From an uncultured Cyclobacteriaceae bacterium (GTDB taxonomy: Bacteria > Bacteroidota > Bacteroidia > Cytophagales > Cyclobacteriaceae): 61,908 nucleotides of DNA. The notes beneath the pieces are model-generated. The model made no database searches. It had not been told where the DNA came from and saw only the letters and a program-made list of their open reading frames with translations. Shown piece after piece: positions 30,487 to 38,776 of the stretch. The translations under genes and the position numbers were made by a program. Location: the NCBI GenBank assembly GCA_947492745.1, contig CANLOE010000031.1:1-61908 (forward strand), given 5' to 3'. Each line of letters begins with the position of its first letter. The stretch's first letter is position 1.

Positions 30487-31428
30487 TTATTGTTTTTTTG
30501 GGAACATATCCCTTAGGAACATATGTACCGTTTCTTCATAGGCTTCGGGATAGTTATTGAAAGACTGACCGTGTCCCGCTTGCTCGAACAGATGCATCCT
30601 TTTTGGGCCATGTTTGGCCTGGTATAGCTCTTCGGTCATTCGCGCTGGTGTAAATGTGTCTTTCGCTCCGTGGATGAACAGGATAGGGGTACTGGCTTGG
30701 GACATGGCATTGATAGGGGACATGTCCTCAAAACCAAAGCCCTGACGCCACTGCGTAATCCAGTTGGCAAAGTCTACAATAAATAGGTTGGGAATGCCGT
30801 AGTCCTTTTCTAAGTGATAAGCAAATAGATTGTATATATCGGAATAGGAACAGTCCATAATATAAAAAGAAACGGCTTCGTCAGTTTCGTTCATAGCGGC
30901 GTGGAGTCCTGCAGTAGCAGCGCCGTAGGATTCTCCATGTACACCCAGCATCCCCTCGGGATACCGTTTTCTTGCAAAAGAGACCACTTGAGCTAGATCT
31001 TCTTTTTCGAAATGTCCGTAACTGATACGGTTACCTCCACTCTGGCCGTGTTTACTGTGGTCATAGAGCAGTAGATTGAATCCTTCTCTTTGAAACATCT
31101 CCCCGAACTTCATCGCTCCCCATTTATCAGAGCCGATACCATGTGTAAGTATGACGGTATTGGCTACGGTATCCGGATGGGGTATGAGAAGGGCGTCCAA
31201 AGTATAGCCATACGTAGAGGGAATACTCAGTTTTACTTTCTGCTGCTTTTGGAACCATTCCCTATCAAAACACTTACCATGCCCCAGACACTGTTCGTAC
31301 TGGTTATAACCATGATAGGTTTCTCTTTTGAACACCACATTGTGGAAGTAATTCCCTAACCCCAAGCCTATAAGGAGGGAAAGAGTAAGGAAGAATACGA
31401 TGATTTTCAGGATTTTGCTCATAGACAT
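30487..31428 (-). CDS. Membrane-anchored alpha/beta hydrolase
   Basis: A 313-residue protein with an N-terminal hydrophobic segment (about 7-26) that may be an anchor or uncleaved signal. The hydrolase fold shows the oxyanion region THGIGSDKWG (about 95-104), nucleophile S167 in GESYG, Asp D257 in GAKDTF and His H286 in AGHGQSF. The family resembles BAAT/dienelactone-type or YqkD-like hydrolases. Substrate unknown. It lies 127 bases downstream of cobC on the same strand and may share the transcript, but it has no known part in B12 metabolism. Confidence 0.82.
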   Translation of the reverse strand: MSMSKILKIIVFFLTLSLLIGLGLGNYFHNVVFKRETYHGYNQYEQCLGHGKCFDREWFQKQQKVKLSIPSTYGYTLDALLIPHPDTVANTVILTHGIGSDKWGAMKFGEMFQREGFNLLLYDHSKHGQSGGNRISYGHFEKEDLAQVVSFARKRYPEGMLGVHGESYGAATAGLHAAMNETDEAVSFYIMDCSYSDIYNLFAYHLEKDYGIPNLFIVDFANWITQWRQGFGFEDMSPINAMSQASTPILFIHGAKDTFTPARMTEELYQAKHGPKRMHLFEQAGHGQSFNNYPEAYEETVHMFLRDMFPKKQ

Positions 31429-31555
31429 CTACTCGGTATTCAAGAAAATAAGAAATAGGAATCAAATCAAACTTTAGAGGGGAAAAAAAGCCTTTTATCC
31501 TTTCTTTTACACTGATTCCTCTATGTTGATGGTCCATATCAGAGGCTTTTGGCAC

Positions 31556-32116
31556 TCAACGGTTGATATAGTGCACTAAGGGTAGTCCCTTTTCGAAGGT
31601 AACTTTGCAGATACTGCCATAATCAAGATGTAATCGGAAAGCGTTTTTCAGTGGGATTTCCAGCAATAGAGCAAGTAGGGAACGAATGACACCACCATGA
31701 ATGGTCAGGGCGATAACTTCATCTGGGTCGTTTTGGAGAAGTTCATCCCAGAAGGACTCTACCCGTTGAAAGAGGGCATGATACGACTCCCCATTGGGTG
31801 GAGCCACAGAAACGAAGTCTTTCATCCATTCTTCCATATCTCCTTTGGGTATATCTTTCCAAGGTAGCATCTCCCAGTCTCCAAAATCATACTCTTTCAG
31901 GCGCTTATCAAGGGTGATGGGAAAACCAAGTTCCAGTGCCAGTTCTTTACAGCGAAACAGGGGGCTGGAATATACTTGGTCTAATTTTTCGGGTAGTTTT
32001 TCTCGAAGTATTGCATATTCTTTCGTAAAAGAGTCGGCCAGGTCCAGGTCGGATTGTCCATAACAGATACCCGGTAGTATGTCGGGTGTCGTGTGCCGGA
32101 TCAAATAAATTTCCAT
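31556..32116 (-). CDS. cobC: Alpha-ribazole phosphatase (histidine phosphatase family)
   Basis: Removes the 5'-phosphate in nucleotide-loop assembly of cobalamin. I choose the ATG at 32116 (MEIYLIRHTTPD), giving 186 residues; the frame extends far upstream over cobS without family sequence. Catalytic His8 lies in LIRHTTP, and the second His in TIHGGVIRS. The gene starts inside the last 16 bases of cobS, so translation is likely coupled. The context makes CobC more likely than a glycolytic mutase. Confidence 0.88.
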   Translation of the reverse strand: MEIYLIRHTTPDILPGICYGQSDLDLADSFTKEYAILREKLPEKLDQVYSSPLFRCKELALELGFPITLDKRLKEYDFGDWEMLPWKDIPKGDMEEWMKDFVSVAPPNGESYHALFQRVESFWDELLQNDPDEVIALTIHGGVIRSLLALLLEIPLKNAFRLHLDYGSICKVTFEKGLPLVHYINR

Positions 32117-32901
32117 AGAGATAACAAACTTAGATAGATGATGATTTCGCTGATTTGTTGTACTGCGCCCAGGCAATCCCCCGTGTAGCCACCGATCCAT
32201 TTTTTGAAATAACGGGCCAAATAAGCCTTCATGGCATAGACAGGGAGTACAATGCATAGTAATAATGGATTTCCAAAAAGAAGAATGGGGGCCAGTCCTG
32301 AAAACACTACCATGATCAGCGTATTGATACTCATTCTTTTGGCCACGGGTTTTGCCTTGCTATCCTCATTTTCCCTAACGTACTCATGCGTATAGATCAT
32401 GCTGGCCGCAGTGGAACGGCTCAGGCTATGCCCGGACAGTAGTGCCAATGCCAAGCAAAGAGTGCCCTGAGCTTGATATATCTCAAACAATAGAAGGTAT
32501 TTCAATGGTAATATCAGTACCATACCTATGAGTCCATAGGCACCCACTCTGCTGTCCTTCATGATATCGAGTATCTTGCTCTTGGTCCAGCCTCCACCAA
32601 AACCATCGCAGACATCGGCAAAGCCATCTTCATGAAAAGCTCCTGTGAGCAGTATACCCGTAATCATCGAGAAGAGGATACTGATGCTGATGGGCAACAG
32701 TTGACCGGTAGCATACAGGACCATGGCCGATACGCCACCCACTATCCAGCCGATCATAGGAAAATAGCGCGTAGCCTTTGCCAGCAGATCAGGGGAATGC
32801 CCTATCCACCTAGGGCAGGGAATCCGCGTATAGAACATGACGGCAGTAAGAAAGACCTCTACTTCTTTCTTGAACCTTGATTTTTGGTAAGTGGGCGACA
32901 T
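32101..32901 (-). CDS. cobS: Adenosylcobinamide-GDP ribazoletransferase
   Basis: Integral membrane cobalamin synthase that joins adenosylcobinamide-GDP with alpha-ribazole. I choose the ATG at 32901 (MSPTYQKSRFKKEV), giving 266 residues, near the usual length. The signature FHEDGFADVCDGFGGG and the following KILDIMKDSRVGAYG are clear, with several membrane segments around them. It starts 14 bases after the cobT stop and overlaps cobC. Confidence 0.92.
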   Translation of the reverse strand: MSPTYQKSRFKKEVEVFLTAVMFYTRIPCPRWIGHSPDLLAKATRYFPMIGWIVGGVSAMVLYATGQLLPISISILFSMITGILLTGAFHEDGFADVCDGFGGGWTKSKILDIMKDSRVGAYGLIGMVLILPLKYLLLFEIYQAQGTLCLALALLSGHSLSRSTAASMIYTHEYVRENEDSKAKPVAKRMSINTLIMVVFSGLAPILLFGNPLLLCIVLPVYAMKAYLARYFKKWIGGYTGDCLGAVQQISEIIIYLSLLSLWKFI

Positions 32902-32914
32902 AGGCACAGAGGAC

Positions 32915-33970
32915 TCAGTTGATGGTAGTACCGCGTTCACTGACTCCGGCACTATCGAAGCTGGCCATCTCATTCAAAAATGTTACAGCTGATTGTATAA
33001 TAGGGTAGGCCAGCGCGCAACCGGTGCCTTCCCCTAGGCGCATACCCAAGTTAAGAATGGGTTTGGCATGGATATGATCGAGCATCTTTTGATGGCCCTG
33101 TTCATCGGATACATGGCAGAAAAGAGCATAATCCTTGATTTCGGGAGCGATATTGAACGCTGCCAAGAACGTAGCTGTGGCAATAAACCCATCTACCAAT
33201 ACCACCATTCTCAAAGAAGCCGCCTGAAGCATGGCACCACACATCATGGCCATCTCATAACCACCGAAGGTACTGAGTACGGCATAGGGGTCGTCACTAT
33301 CCAGACGATCACTATGGAAGGAAAGTGCTTTTTCCAAAATCGTGACTTTGTGTTTCAGCGCATCATCGTCCAGTCCCGTTCCTTTTCCCACACAATCGAC
33401 AAGGGGCAAACCACAGAACAGGCTCATGAGCATGCTGGCAGAAGAGGTATTGCCGATACCCATTTCACCAAATCCCAAGATAGTACAGCCCTCTTTATGG
33501 AGTTCATCGATAATCGACGCGCCTTTTTCCATAGCTTTCACACAATTTTCAACGTGCATAGCGGGACCGTGTAAAAAACTGTCGGTTCCGCGCCCTATTT
33601 TAGCCTGTACAAGATCTGGATGTGCATCAAAATCATGGTCGACACCTGCATCCACGATACGAAGGTGTAGGCCATGCTGATTCGAGAATACATTGATGGC
33701 GGCACCTTTGTTCAAGAAGTTGAGGACCATTTGATGGGTGACGGACTGAGGGTAAGCACTGACCCCTTCTTTGGTAATACCATGGTCACCGGCAAATACC
33801 AGTAGGCTTGGCATCTGAAGGACGGGGTCGGTACGCTGTTGTATCAGTCCTATCTTTAGGGCTATTGCTTCCAGCTCTCCCAGCGCACCGAGGGGCTTGG
33901 TCTTTTGGTCGATTTTCTTTTGTAGGGCATCACCCACATCGGACTTGACCGCTTCGATTGTAAATCTCAC
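32915..33970 (-). CDS. cobT: Nicotinate-nucleotide-dimethylbenzimidazole phosphoribosyltransferase
   Basis: Activates the lower ligand base to alpha-ribazole-5'-phosphate. The 351-residue length is typical. Landmarks are QKKIDQKTKPLGALGELE near the N-terminus, FAGDHGITKEGVSAYP, the central GFGEMGIGNTSSAS and the C-terminal LGEGTGCALA containing the catalytic Glu. The start MRFTIEAV is an ATT/GTG-rich region in the track, read here as GTG. The DUF5522 gene lies 38 bases upstream. Confidence 0.93.
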   Translation of the reverse strand: MRFTIEAVKSDVGDALQKKIDQKTKPLGALGELEAIALKIGLIQQRTDPVLQMPSLLVFAGDHGITKEGVSAYPQSVTHQMVLNFLNKGAAINVFSNQHGLHLRIVDAGVDHDFDAHPDLVQAKIGRGTDSFLHGPAMHVENCVKAMEKGASIIDELHKEGCTILGFGEMGIGNTSSASMLMSLFCGLPLVDCVGKGTGLDDDALKHKVTILEKALSFHSDRLDSDDPYAVLSTFGGYEMAMMCGAMLQAASLRMVVLVDGFIATATFLAAFNIAPEIKDYALFCHVSDEQGHQKMLDHIHAKPILNLGMRLGEGTGCALAYPIIQSAVTFLNEMASFDSAGVSERGTTIN

Positions 33971-34008
33971 TATACTGAATTAATTAGGATCTTCTGGTAA
34001 AACTATCA

Positions 34009-34185
34009 TTATTTCTTGAAACCATAGGGACAGTGACGGCAACCACTTTGACAACAATACCCTCGTTTGAGATGATAGGCCGCTGTAAATACATACAGGC
34101 CATTTTCTATATAATAATCTGCCTCGACTTCGTTCGCTGCCTCCTGCTTGCCGTCACTTTTTCTTCTATCAAACAATCGCCCCAT
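34009..34185 (-). CDS. DUF5522 small Cys-rich protein
   Basis: A 58-codon gene read directly from the sequence. It starts at the CAT at 34183-34185 (ATG on the minus strand: MGRLFDRRKSDGK) and ends at TAA at 34009-34011. The C-terminal half has YYIENGLYVFTAAYHLKRG followed by GYCCQSGCRHCPYGFKK. The spacing of the four Cys and one His (C-C-x3-C-x-H-C) and the YHLKRGYCC block match the DUF5522 family as I know it. The cluster looks able to bind metal or an Fe-S cluster, but no function is established. It lies between cobU and cobT on their strand, so it is probably part of the operon. Confidence 0.85.
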   Translation of the reverse strand: MGRLFDRRKSDGKQEAANEVEADYYIENGLYVFTAAYHLKRGYCCQSGCRHCPYGFKK

Positions 34186-34474
34186 AACCCTTTTTCCAAT
34201 TTAGTTTTTGATTCAAATCGAGATTTTCAGACCTGACAATAGCTTCCCGACGCTTCTTCGGGATATGCGGTAGCTTGGCCGAGGTCCTGATATTGCTGCT
34301 TTTATAGCATCAATTACTAAATAACATTTACAGGGATTTTGTTTTCACAAATGCAAATTCACTCTCCACAGCCCCTGACCTTCCGTTATAGCACCTCTCT
34401 AAAAGGTGAATGGTATCGAAAACCTTTCGTTTTTCAAGCCCCTATAGTAAAATGCTACGGTTATCGAAAAGCAA
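34186..34474. other. Gap between cobU and the DUF5522 gene
   Basis: About 290 bases with no recognised gene. The sequence includes a small hairpin-like stretch CCCGACGCTTCTTCGGG near 34247-34263. I saw no riboswitch motif here. Confidence 0.4.
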
Positions 34475-34993
34475 TTATTTGACGGATAAGGGTAGCCCTG
34501 CTACCATGAACGATACCTTATCGGCAGCTTGAGCAATGTGCTGGTTCATCCAACCCTGCAAGCTTACAAAATCGCGTCCCATCCGGCTATCGGCATGTAG
34601 TCCCATGCCCAGTTCATTACTGACAATGAGCAGCGTTCCTTTTTCGCCCATATGTTCGAGTAGGAGACCGAATTCCTTTTTGGCCGCTTCGAGACTTTTG
34701 ACCATATCGTAATCAAAAGCCATGAAGTAATTGGTCAGCCATAGTGTGACACAATCCATAACAACCACACGATTCTTGGGTACGACCTTGGCAATTTCCA
34801 AGGGTTCTTCTATCGTTGACCAGTGCTCATCGCGACGGTCTTTGTGCTTGCTTATACGTGCTTGGAACTCCTGATCTTCTTTTCTATCACGGGCAGTAGC
34901 GAGATAAACGGGAGCATCACTTAAAGTCAGGGCCAACCGTTCGGCATAGCTCGATTTTCCGGACCGCTCACCTCCGGTGATCAAATGTATCAT
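34475..34993 (-). CDS. cobU: Adenosylcobinamide kinase / guanylyltransferase
   Basis: Bifunctional enzyme that phosphorylates adenosylcobinamide and then transfers GMP to it. I choose the ATG at 34993 (MIHLITGGERSGKS), giving 172 residues; upstream in-frame codons overlap the previous gene. The P-loop GGERSGKS is at 7-14. The RDEHWSTIEEP block holds the His that carries GMP in the family, and VMDCVTLWLTN and VSNELGMGLHAD are further signatures. It starts eight bases before the end of the BtuG-like gene region. Confidence 0.93.
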   Translation of the reverse strand: MIHLITGGERSGKSSYAERLALTLSDAPVYLATARDRKEDQEFQARISKHKDRRDEHWSTIEEPLEIAKVVPKNRVVVMDCVTLWLTNYFMAFDYDMVKSLEAAKKEFGLLLEHMGEKGTLLIVSNELGMGLHADSRMGRDFVSLQGWMNQHIAQAADKVSFMVAGLPLSVK

Positions 34994-35000
34994 ATGCTCC

Positions 35001-36113
35001 TTATTTGAAGGTAAAGCTACTGGGGCCGATACCCACGGCATACCTATCCATCAGTGTCCCTTCAGGGCTGTACCGAAACATGTTTCCGGCAGAACTGAAG
35101 TCGGGTGCTTCTCCACAGATGAGATTGCCCGTAACAGGGTGGACAGAGATACCGTAGAATTTTTTGCTGATGAAGGGCGTGCCGGGAAGGGAAGTCTCTC
35201 TGTAGTCTATTTTATAGATATCCCCACTGGTCGCACCCCCAAAACGATAATAGAGTGTTTTTTTATCCGGACTGATTTCAAGATTTCTAGGGCCAGTACT
35301 TCCCTTTTCTCCCAAACTCTCGAAGAAGAGTATTTGCCCATCTTTATTGATTTTAGCGACGAACCCAGAGCTGCTGTTTTCCAGATCGATTTCAAAATCG
35401 GGAGCTGGACCAAAAGCGGTATACCCACTTCCCACAATCCAGTAATTGCCATCGGCATCTTCCTGTATACTATTGGGGTTGTCTCCAATGGTCACTTTTT
35501 TGTCAATGGTCCCAGCGGCAATATCGATGAAAACGACGACACTGTCACGACCAAATCCACCGCTGTTGGCAACCAGCACTTTTTCTCCGGAGCGGATCAT
35601 CCGATTGGCACCACTGCCCACTTCGATGGAGTCGATGACAGTGGCATTTTTCGTATTGATGATCTTTATATGGCTGGTGCTACCGAACTGGCCCCAATCG
35701 GAGACATAGGCCCTGTCGCTGCCGACGTCCAGGATATACCTCGGAGAGGTGATGCCCGCATCTATGGTGGTGATGGAGGAAATACTATTGGCATCGATGA
35801 CCTCTATTTTAGAGGAGTTTTGCACTAGGATATATCCTTTTCCTCCGATAAGACCAAAAGATTGGGATTGGTCCCCTAGGGGTCTCCCATTGGCCTGTTC
35901 AAAGATATTGTTGTTCATGGCCTTGTTTTCGCTGTCGAAAAAAGAAATGGAAGTGTTCCCTTGGCGGAAGCCTCCCTCATTGACCACAAAAATACCTGAG
36001 GTTTCGGTAGTCACGGGGACTTGAGGTTCCGTATCCTCATCGCAGGCCCAGAGGCCACAAGAAAGAAGTAGGACGAAATAGAGATGGCTTTTCTTGATCG
36101 TATTACTGTGCAT
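35001..36113 (-). CDS. BtuG-like surface beta-propeller lipoprotein
   Basis: A 370-residue protein with a lipoprotein signal (lipobox LWAC, Cys24). It has YncE/DUF5074-type beta-propeller repeats: GIFVVNEGGF, then units with strands such as SKIEVIDANS, HIKIINTKNA, VVVFIDIAAG and GYILVQNS. In Bacteroides, BtuG is a lipoprotein beta-propeller that binds B12 very tightly and works with BtuB. Here the gene directly follows a BtuB-like receptor (16-base gap) under a cobalamin riboswitch and precedes cobU. The B12 role is inferred from fold plus context. A long antisense frame (34977-35828) is a shadow. Confidence 0.8.
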   Translation of the reverse strand: MHSNTIKKSHLYFVLLLSCGLWACDEDTEPQVPVTTETSGIFVVNEGGFRQGNTSISFFDSENKAMNNNIFEQANGRPLGDQSQSFGLIGGKGYILVQNSSKIEVIDANSISSITTIDAGITSPRYILDVGSDRAYVSDWGQFGSTSHIKIINTKNATVIDSIEVGSGANRMIRSGEKVLVANSGGFGRDSVVVFIDIAAGTIDKKVTIGDNPNSIQEDADGNYWIVGSGYTAFGPAPDFEIDLENSSSGFVAKINKDGQILFFESLGEKGSTGPRNLEISPDKKTLYYRFGGATSGDIYKIDYRETSLPGTPFISKKFYGISVHPVTGNLICGEAPDFSSAGNMFRYSPEGTLMDRYAVGIGPSSFTFK

Positions 36114-36129
36114 AGTGTTGACTTGATGT

Positions 36130-38121
36130 TTAAAATTGAATCTTTAGGCTTATGTTTTTATTTCTCAGTGGCATGGGCCATCCCTTTCGGACCTCATAAC
36201 TATGGTTCCATAGGTTATCGACTCTAAAGGAGAGTGCGAATCGGTATCGTTTATAGGACAAAGATTTGGACAGCGAGACATCGCCTACCTGAAATCGGGG
36301 GAGGGTATTGAAGCTGTCCGTAAAATCAATGAATTGCCGGCCGTTGATGATATGGTTATAATGCAGGGTAAAACCATGCCCCTTCAATTGCAGGGAGGCC
36401 CTGCCCAAGTGCTTGGGCGTATAGGTCAAAGTCTTGTTCAGTTCGTTGGGGTTGTTGCTGGAGACAATCAAGGCTTCTGTGAGCGTATAGGCGACACGGG
36501 TTCGGAGGGACCACTGGCCTAACTGCCACATGATTTTTGTAGAGGCCTCAATACCTTTGGCATGGACTTTTTCCTTGTTCAGAGGGGACCAGATACCATC
36601 GTCGTTACTTTGCCAGGTAATCCAGTTACGCGACCGATTGCTGAACAGGGTAAAGGAACTGTTTATGGATAGGTTCTTTGTCAAATTTAGGGGCTTGCTG
36701 TTCTCGATCCCTATGTCGGCGCTGCTGCCTTTTTCCTCTTGCAGGTCAGGGTTGCCCACAGCACCCACGCCCTGCCAGAAAAGATCGTTGAAGGTCGGTA
36801 TGCGGTAGGTCTTGGAAATACTTCCGCGCAGATGTAGCGACCTGTGAAGGCGGTACTTGGCATTCAACCCAGGAAGAAAGGGGGACCAAAGACCACTATT
36901 GATGGCCTGTCTCCAATTGAGGTTGACTTCCAGGTTATTGTTCTTACTTGCCCATTGTACAGAAGAAAACAGGTCCCAGCGGTGCCTTTCGGCCAGATTA
37001 CTACCATAGTTCTGTACCTCGGCCCGTTCGAAGTGATGGTGTAGTCCCGTGTGGAGGACCGCTCGTTTTCCCAGTAGTGTTTTGGCCTCCCACTGGTGTA
37101 TATACTGCCAAGATCGGCTATCGGAAGTTACACCAATCGCCGGGTCTTGGTAATTCAGGCTATGTTGAAGTAGGGCTGTTTTCCATTCTTGCCTCCATCT
37201 CCCGTGACGCTTTACTTCCAGTATGGCTCTGGTGAACCGGTCCTTCTGACCCGCACGGGAGGCTTGGCTACTGGAGGAAACCGCTGGAATCTCTACTTGG
37301 TTGTCTTGATGCCAGAGTCGGAGCGATAGCTTGGTTTTAGGATTGAGATCTAAAAAATTCTCCCAGAGCATACCTTTTTGCTCTATGCCCGCATGCCTAC
37401 GTTCTTCTATCGGCTTTTGGGCTTTAAAATTATTGACAAACTTGAAATTGTTGTCTGCCTCATTCCACAGTCCGGTAATACGGCTTGAAAACTTACGGTT
37501 CTTCCAGTTGAGCTTCAGGGCTGTATAGCGCTGACCAAAATCACCGATAGTACCTTGTAGTTCCGCACCGAAACCCACTTTCTGAGGCTCTGAGGTGTGC
37601 ATATGTACCGCTCCCCCCATACTGCCGCTGCTGAACAAAGCACCTTCTCCACCATATTGGACACTCAGTTCGTTGACAAAGGCCATGGGCAGTAGTGTAA
37701 AGTCGGCACTTCCGTTCATAGGACTCTGTAGATTGATGCCGTTCCAGAGAATGGCCGTCTGACTGCCTCCTGTTCCTCGGAAAGTAGGCGTGGAAAGCCC
37801 ACTCGGGCCGTAGGTCCGTATATAGGCAAAGGAAGTTCTGGAGAGAAGGTCGAATAAGTTGCCATCGGTATAGCTAGCTAGGGTCGTAGAGTCATACTCT
37901 TGTAGGCTGTTGCCACTGACAATGGCTTCCCGCTTGGCGGTGATGAGTATTTCCTCTAAAGTTTTCGCTCGGGTTTTCTCTTCTTGCTGGGCGAAGGTTG
38001 TGGGGACATATAGGATTAGTAGGCACCCTATTAGAAAGGTGATGCAATAGGGTATTTTTCTCGCCCTATCTTTAGGAATACTATCGTTGCTGTGCTGTAT
38101 CATGTTTTTCAAGCCTTTCAC
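36130..38121 (-). CDS. btuB: BtuB-like TonB-dependent vitamin B12 receptor
   Basis: A 663-residue outer-membrane receptor. The signal peptide ends near TTFAQ (residue ~45 from the first ATG; an alternative start at 38103 removes six residues). A TonB-box/plug domain follows (EEILITAKREAIVSG, then LSTPTFRGTGGSQTAILWNG and SGSMGGAVHM), then a 22-strand-type barrel ending KNISLKIQF with terminal Phe. The substrate is inferred from the cobalamin riboswitch directly upstream and the downstream BtuG-like and cob genes. The order fits capture, import and remodelling of corrinoids. Confidence 0.88.
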   Translation of the reverse strand: MKGLKNMIQHSNDSIPKDRARKIPYCITFLIGCLLILYVPTTFAQQEEKTRAKTLEEILITAKREAIVSGNSLQEYDSTTLASYTDGNLFDLLSRTSFAYIRTYGPSGLSTPTFRGTGGSQTAILWNGINLQSPMNGSADFTLLPMAFVNELSVQYGGEGALFSSGSMGGAVHMHTSEPQKVGFGAELQGTIGDFGQRYTALKLNWKNRKFSSRITGLWNEADNNFKFVNNFKAQKPIEERRHAGIEQKGMLWENFLDLNPKTKLSLRLWHQDNQVEIPAVSSSSQASRAGQKDRFTRAILEVKRHGRWRQEWKTALLQHSLNYQDPAIGVTSDSRSWQYIHQWEAKTLLGKRAVLHTGLHHHFERAEVQNYGSNLAERHRWDLFSSVQWASKNNNLEVNLNWRQAINSGLWSPFLPGLNAKYRLHRSLHLRGSISKTYRIPTFNDLFWQGVGAVGNPDLQEEKGSSADIGIENSKPLNLTKNLSINSSFTLFSNRSRNWITWQSNDDGIWSPLNKEKVHAKGIEASTKIMWQLGQWSLRTRVAYTLTEALIVSSNNPNELNKTLTYTPKHLGRASLQLKGHGFTLHYNHIINGRQFIDFTDSFNTLPRFQVGDVSLSKSLSYKRYRFALSFRVDNLWNHSYEVRKGWPMPLRNKNISLKIQF

Positions 38122-38139
38122 CCGAAAGCATTGAATGCA

Positions 38140-38335
38140 AATGATGGATGGCAGGTCTCCTGGCTCTCCTAAATATTGTCAGCCTTCTCATCTCCAAAGG
38201 AAACAATGGCAGTGCAGGACAATAGTTGACCTCGTGCTTACACGAAGTCCGGATCACAGTTGCGGGGACAGCTTCCGGTTTTCACGGTATTCCCTATTAA
38301 GTACATGCCTAAGAAGCTAAGCATGAACACCTATC
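38140..38335 (-). promoter_or_regulatory. Cobalamin riboswitch
   Basis: On the minus strand the conserved core reads GGGAATACCGTGAAAACCGG, then AAGCTGTCCCCGCAACTGTG, followed by the B12 box AGCCAGGAGACCTGCC (38150-38165). These match the cobalamin riboswitch class. Putative P1 arms GATAGGTG (about 38320) and CATCCATC (about 38141) can pair. The 3' end lies about 20 bases from the btuB start, so binding of cobalamin probably blocks translation of btuB and may affect the genes behind it. Confidence 0.96.
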
Positions 38336-38344
38336 CAAATCAAT

Positions 38345-38776
38345 ACTTGTAAAAGTAGGCAAATTTTTCGGTATAACTTCATATTTTTCAATAGTCCCAC
38401 AAAACCAAATCACCCGTTCATCTTCCTATTACGAGCATAAATTACTTCAAAATCAGCAGTGCTACACCACACAGGCACGTTACCTAGTGATACAAAGGTC
38501 TCCTCTCTTAAATCACTGATTTTATGATACTTTATGCCCTCATCACGAAATCCTATTGATGAATTTGGGTTCAAGAACTTTCATTTTCGGTGAAATAATG
38601 GTCTAATGATCAATCCACCAATGACCACAAGAACACTTGTCCGGAAACATTTCATTTTTCACGGACACTGCATTTCCAGAACAATTTGGCTTGAGTGTAG
38701 GTTGGCATGCAGAATGATTTACATTTTAGGGTTGTGTTTGGTGTCTTTTCTCTCCGGGTCGTCGCATTGGCTTTAT
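38345..38776. other. Gap between riboswitch and restriction cassette
   Basis: No gene was seen. The segment ending near 38574 (CGAAATCCTATTGATGAATT, then TGGGTT) matches the end of the diverged family C copy near 52993, so a family C remnant borders the cassette on this side. The rest is AT-rich. Confidence 0.45.

Noticed and set aside
33068-33574. A 168-codon plus-strand frame antisense to cobT
   Set aside because: cobT is unmistakable on the other strand, and the antisense translation has no domain features.
34977-35828. A 283-codon plus-strand frame
   Set aside because: It is entirely antisense to the BtuG-like gene, which has a signal peptide, propeller repeats and operon context. The frame shows no family motif.
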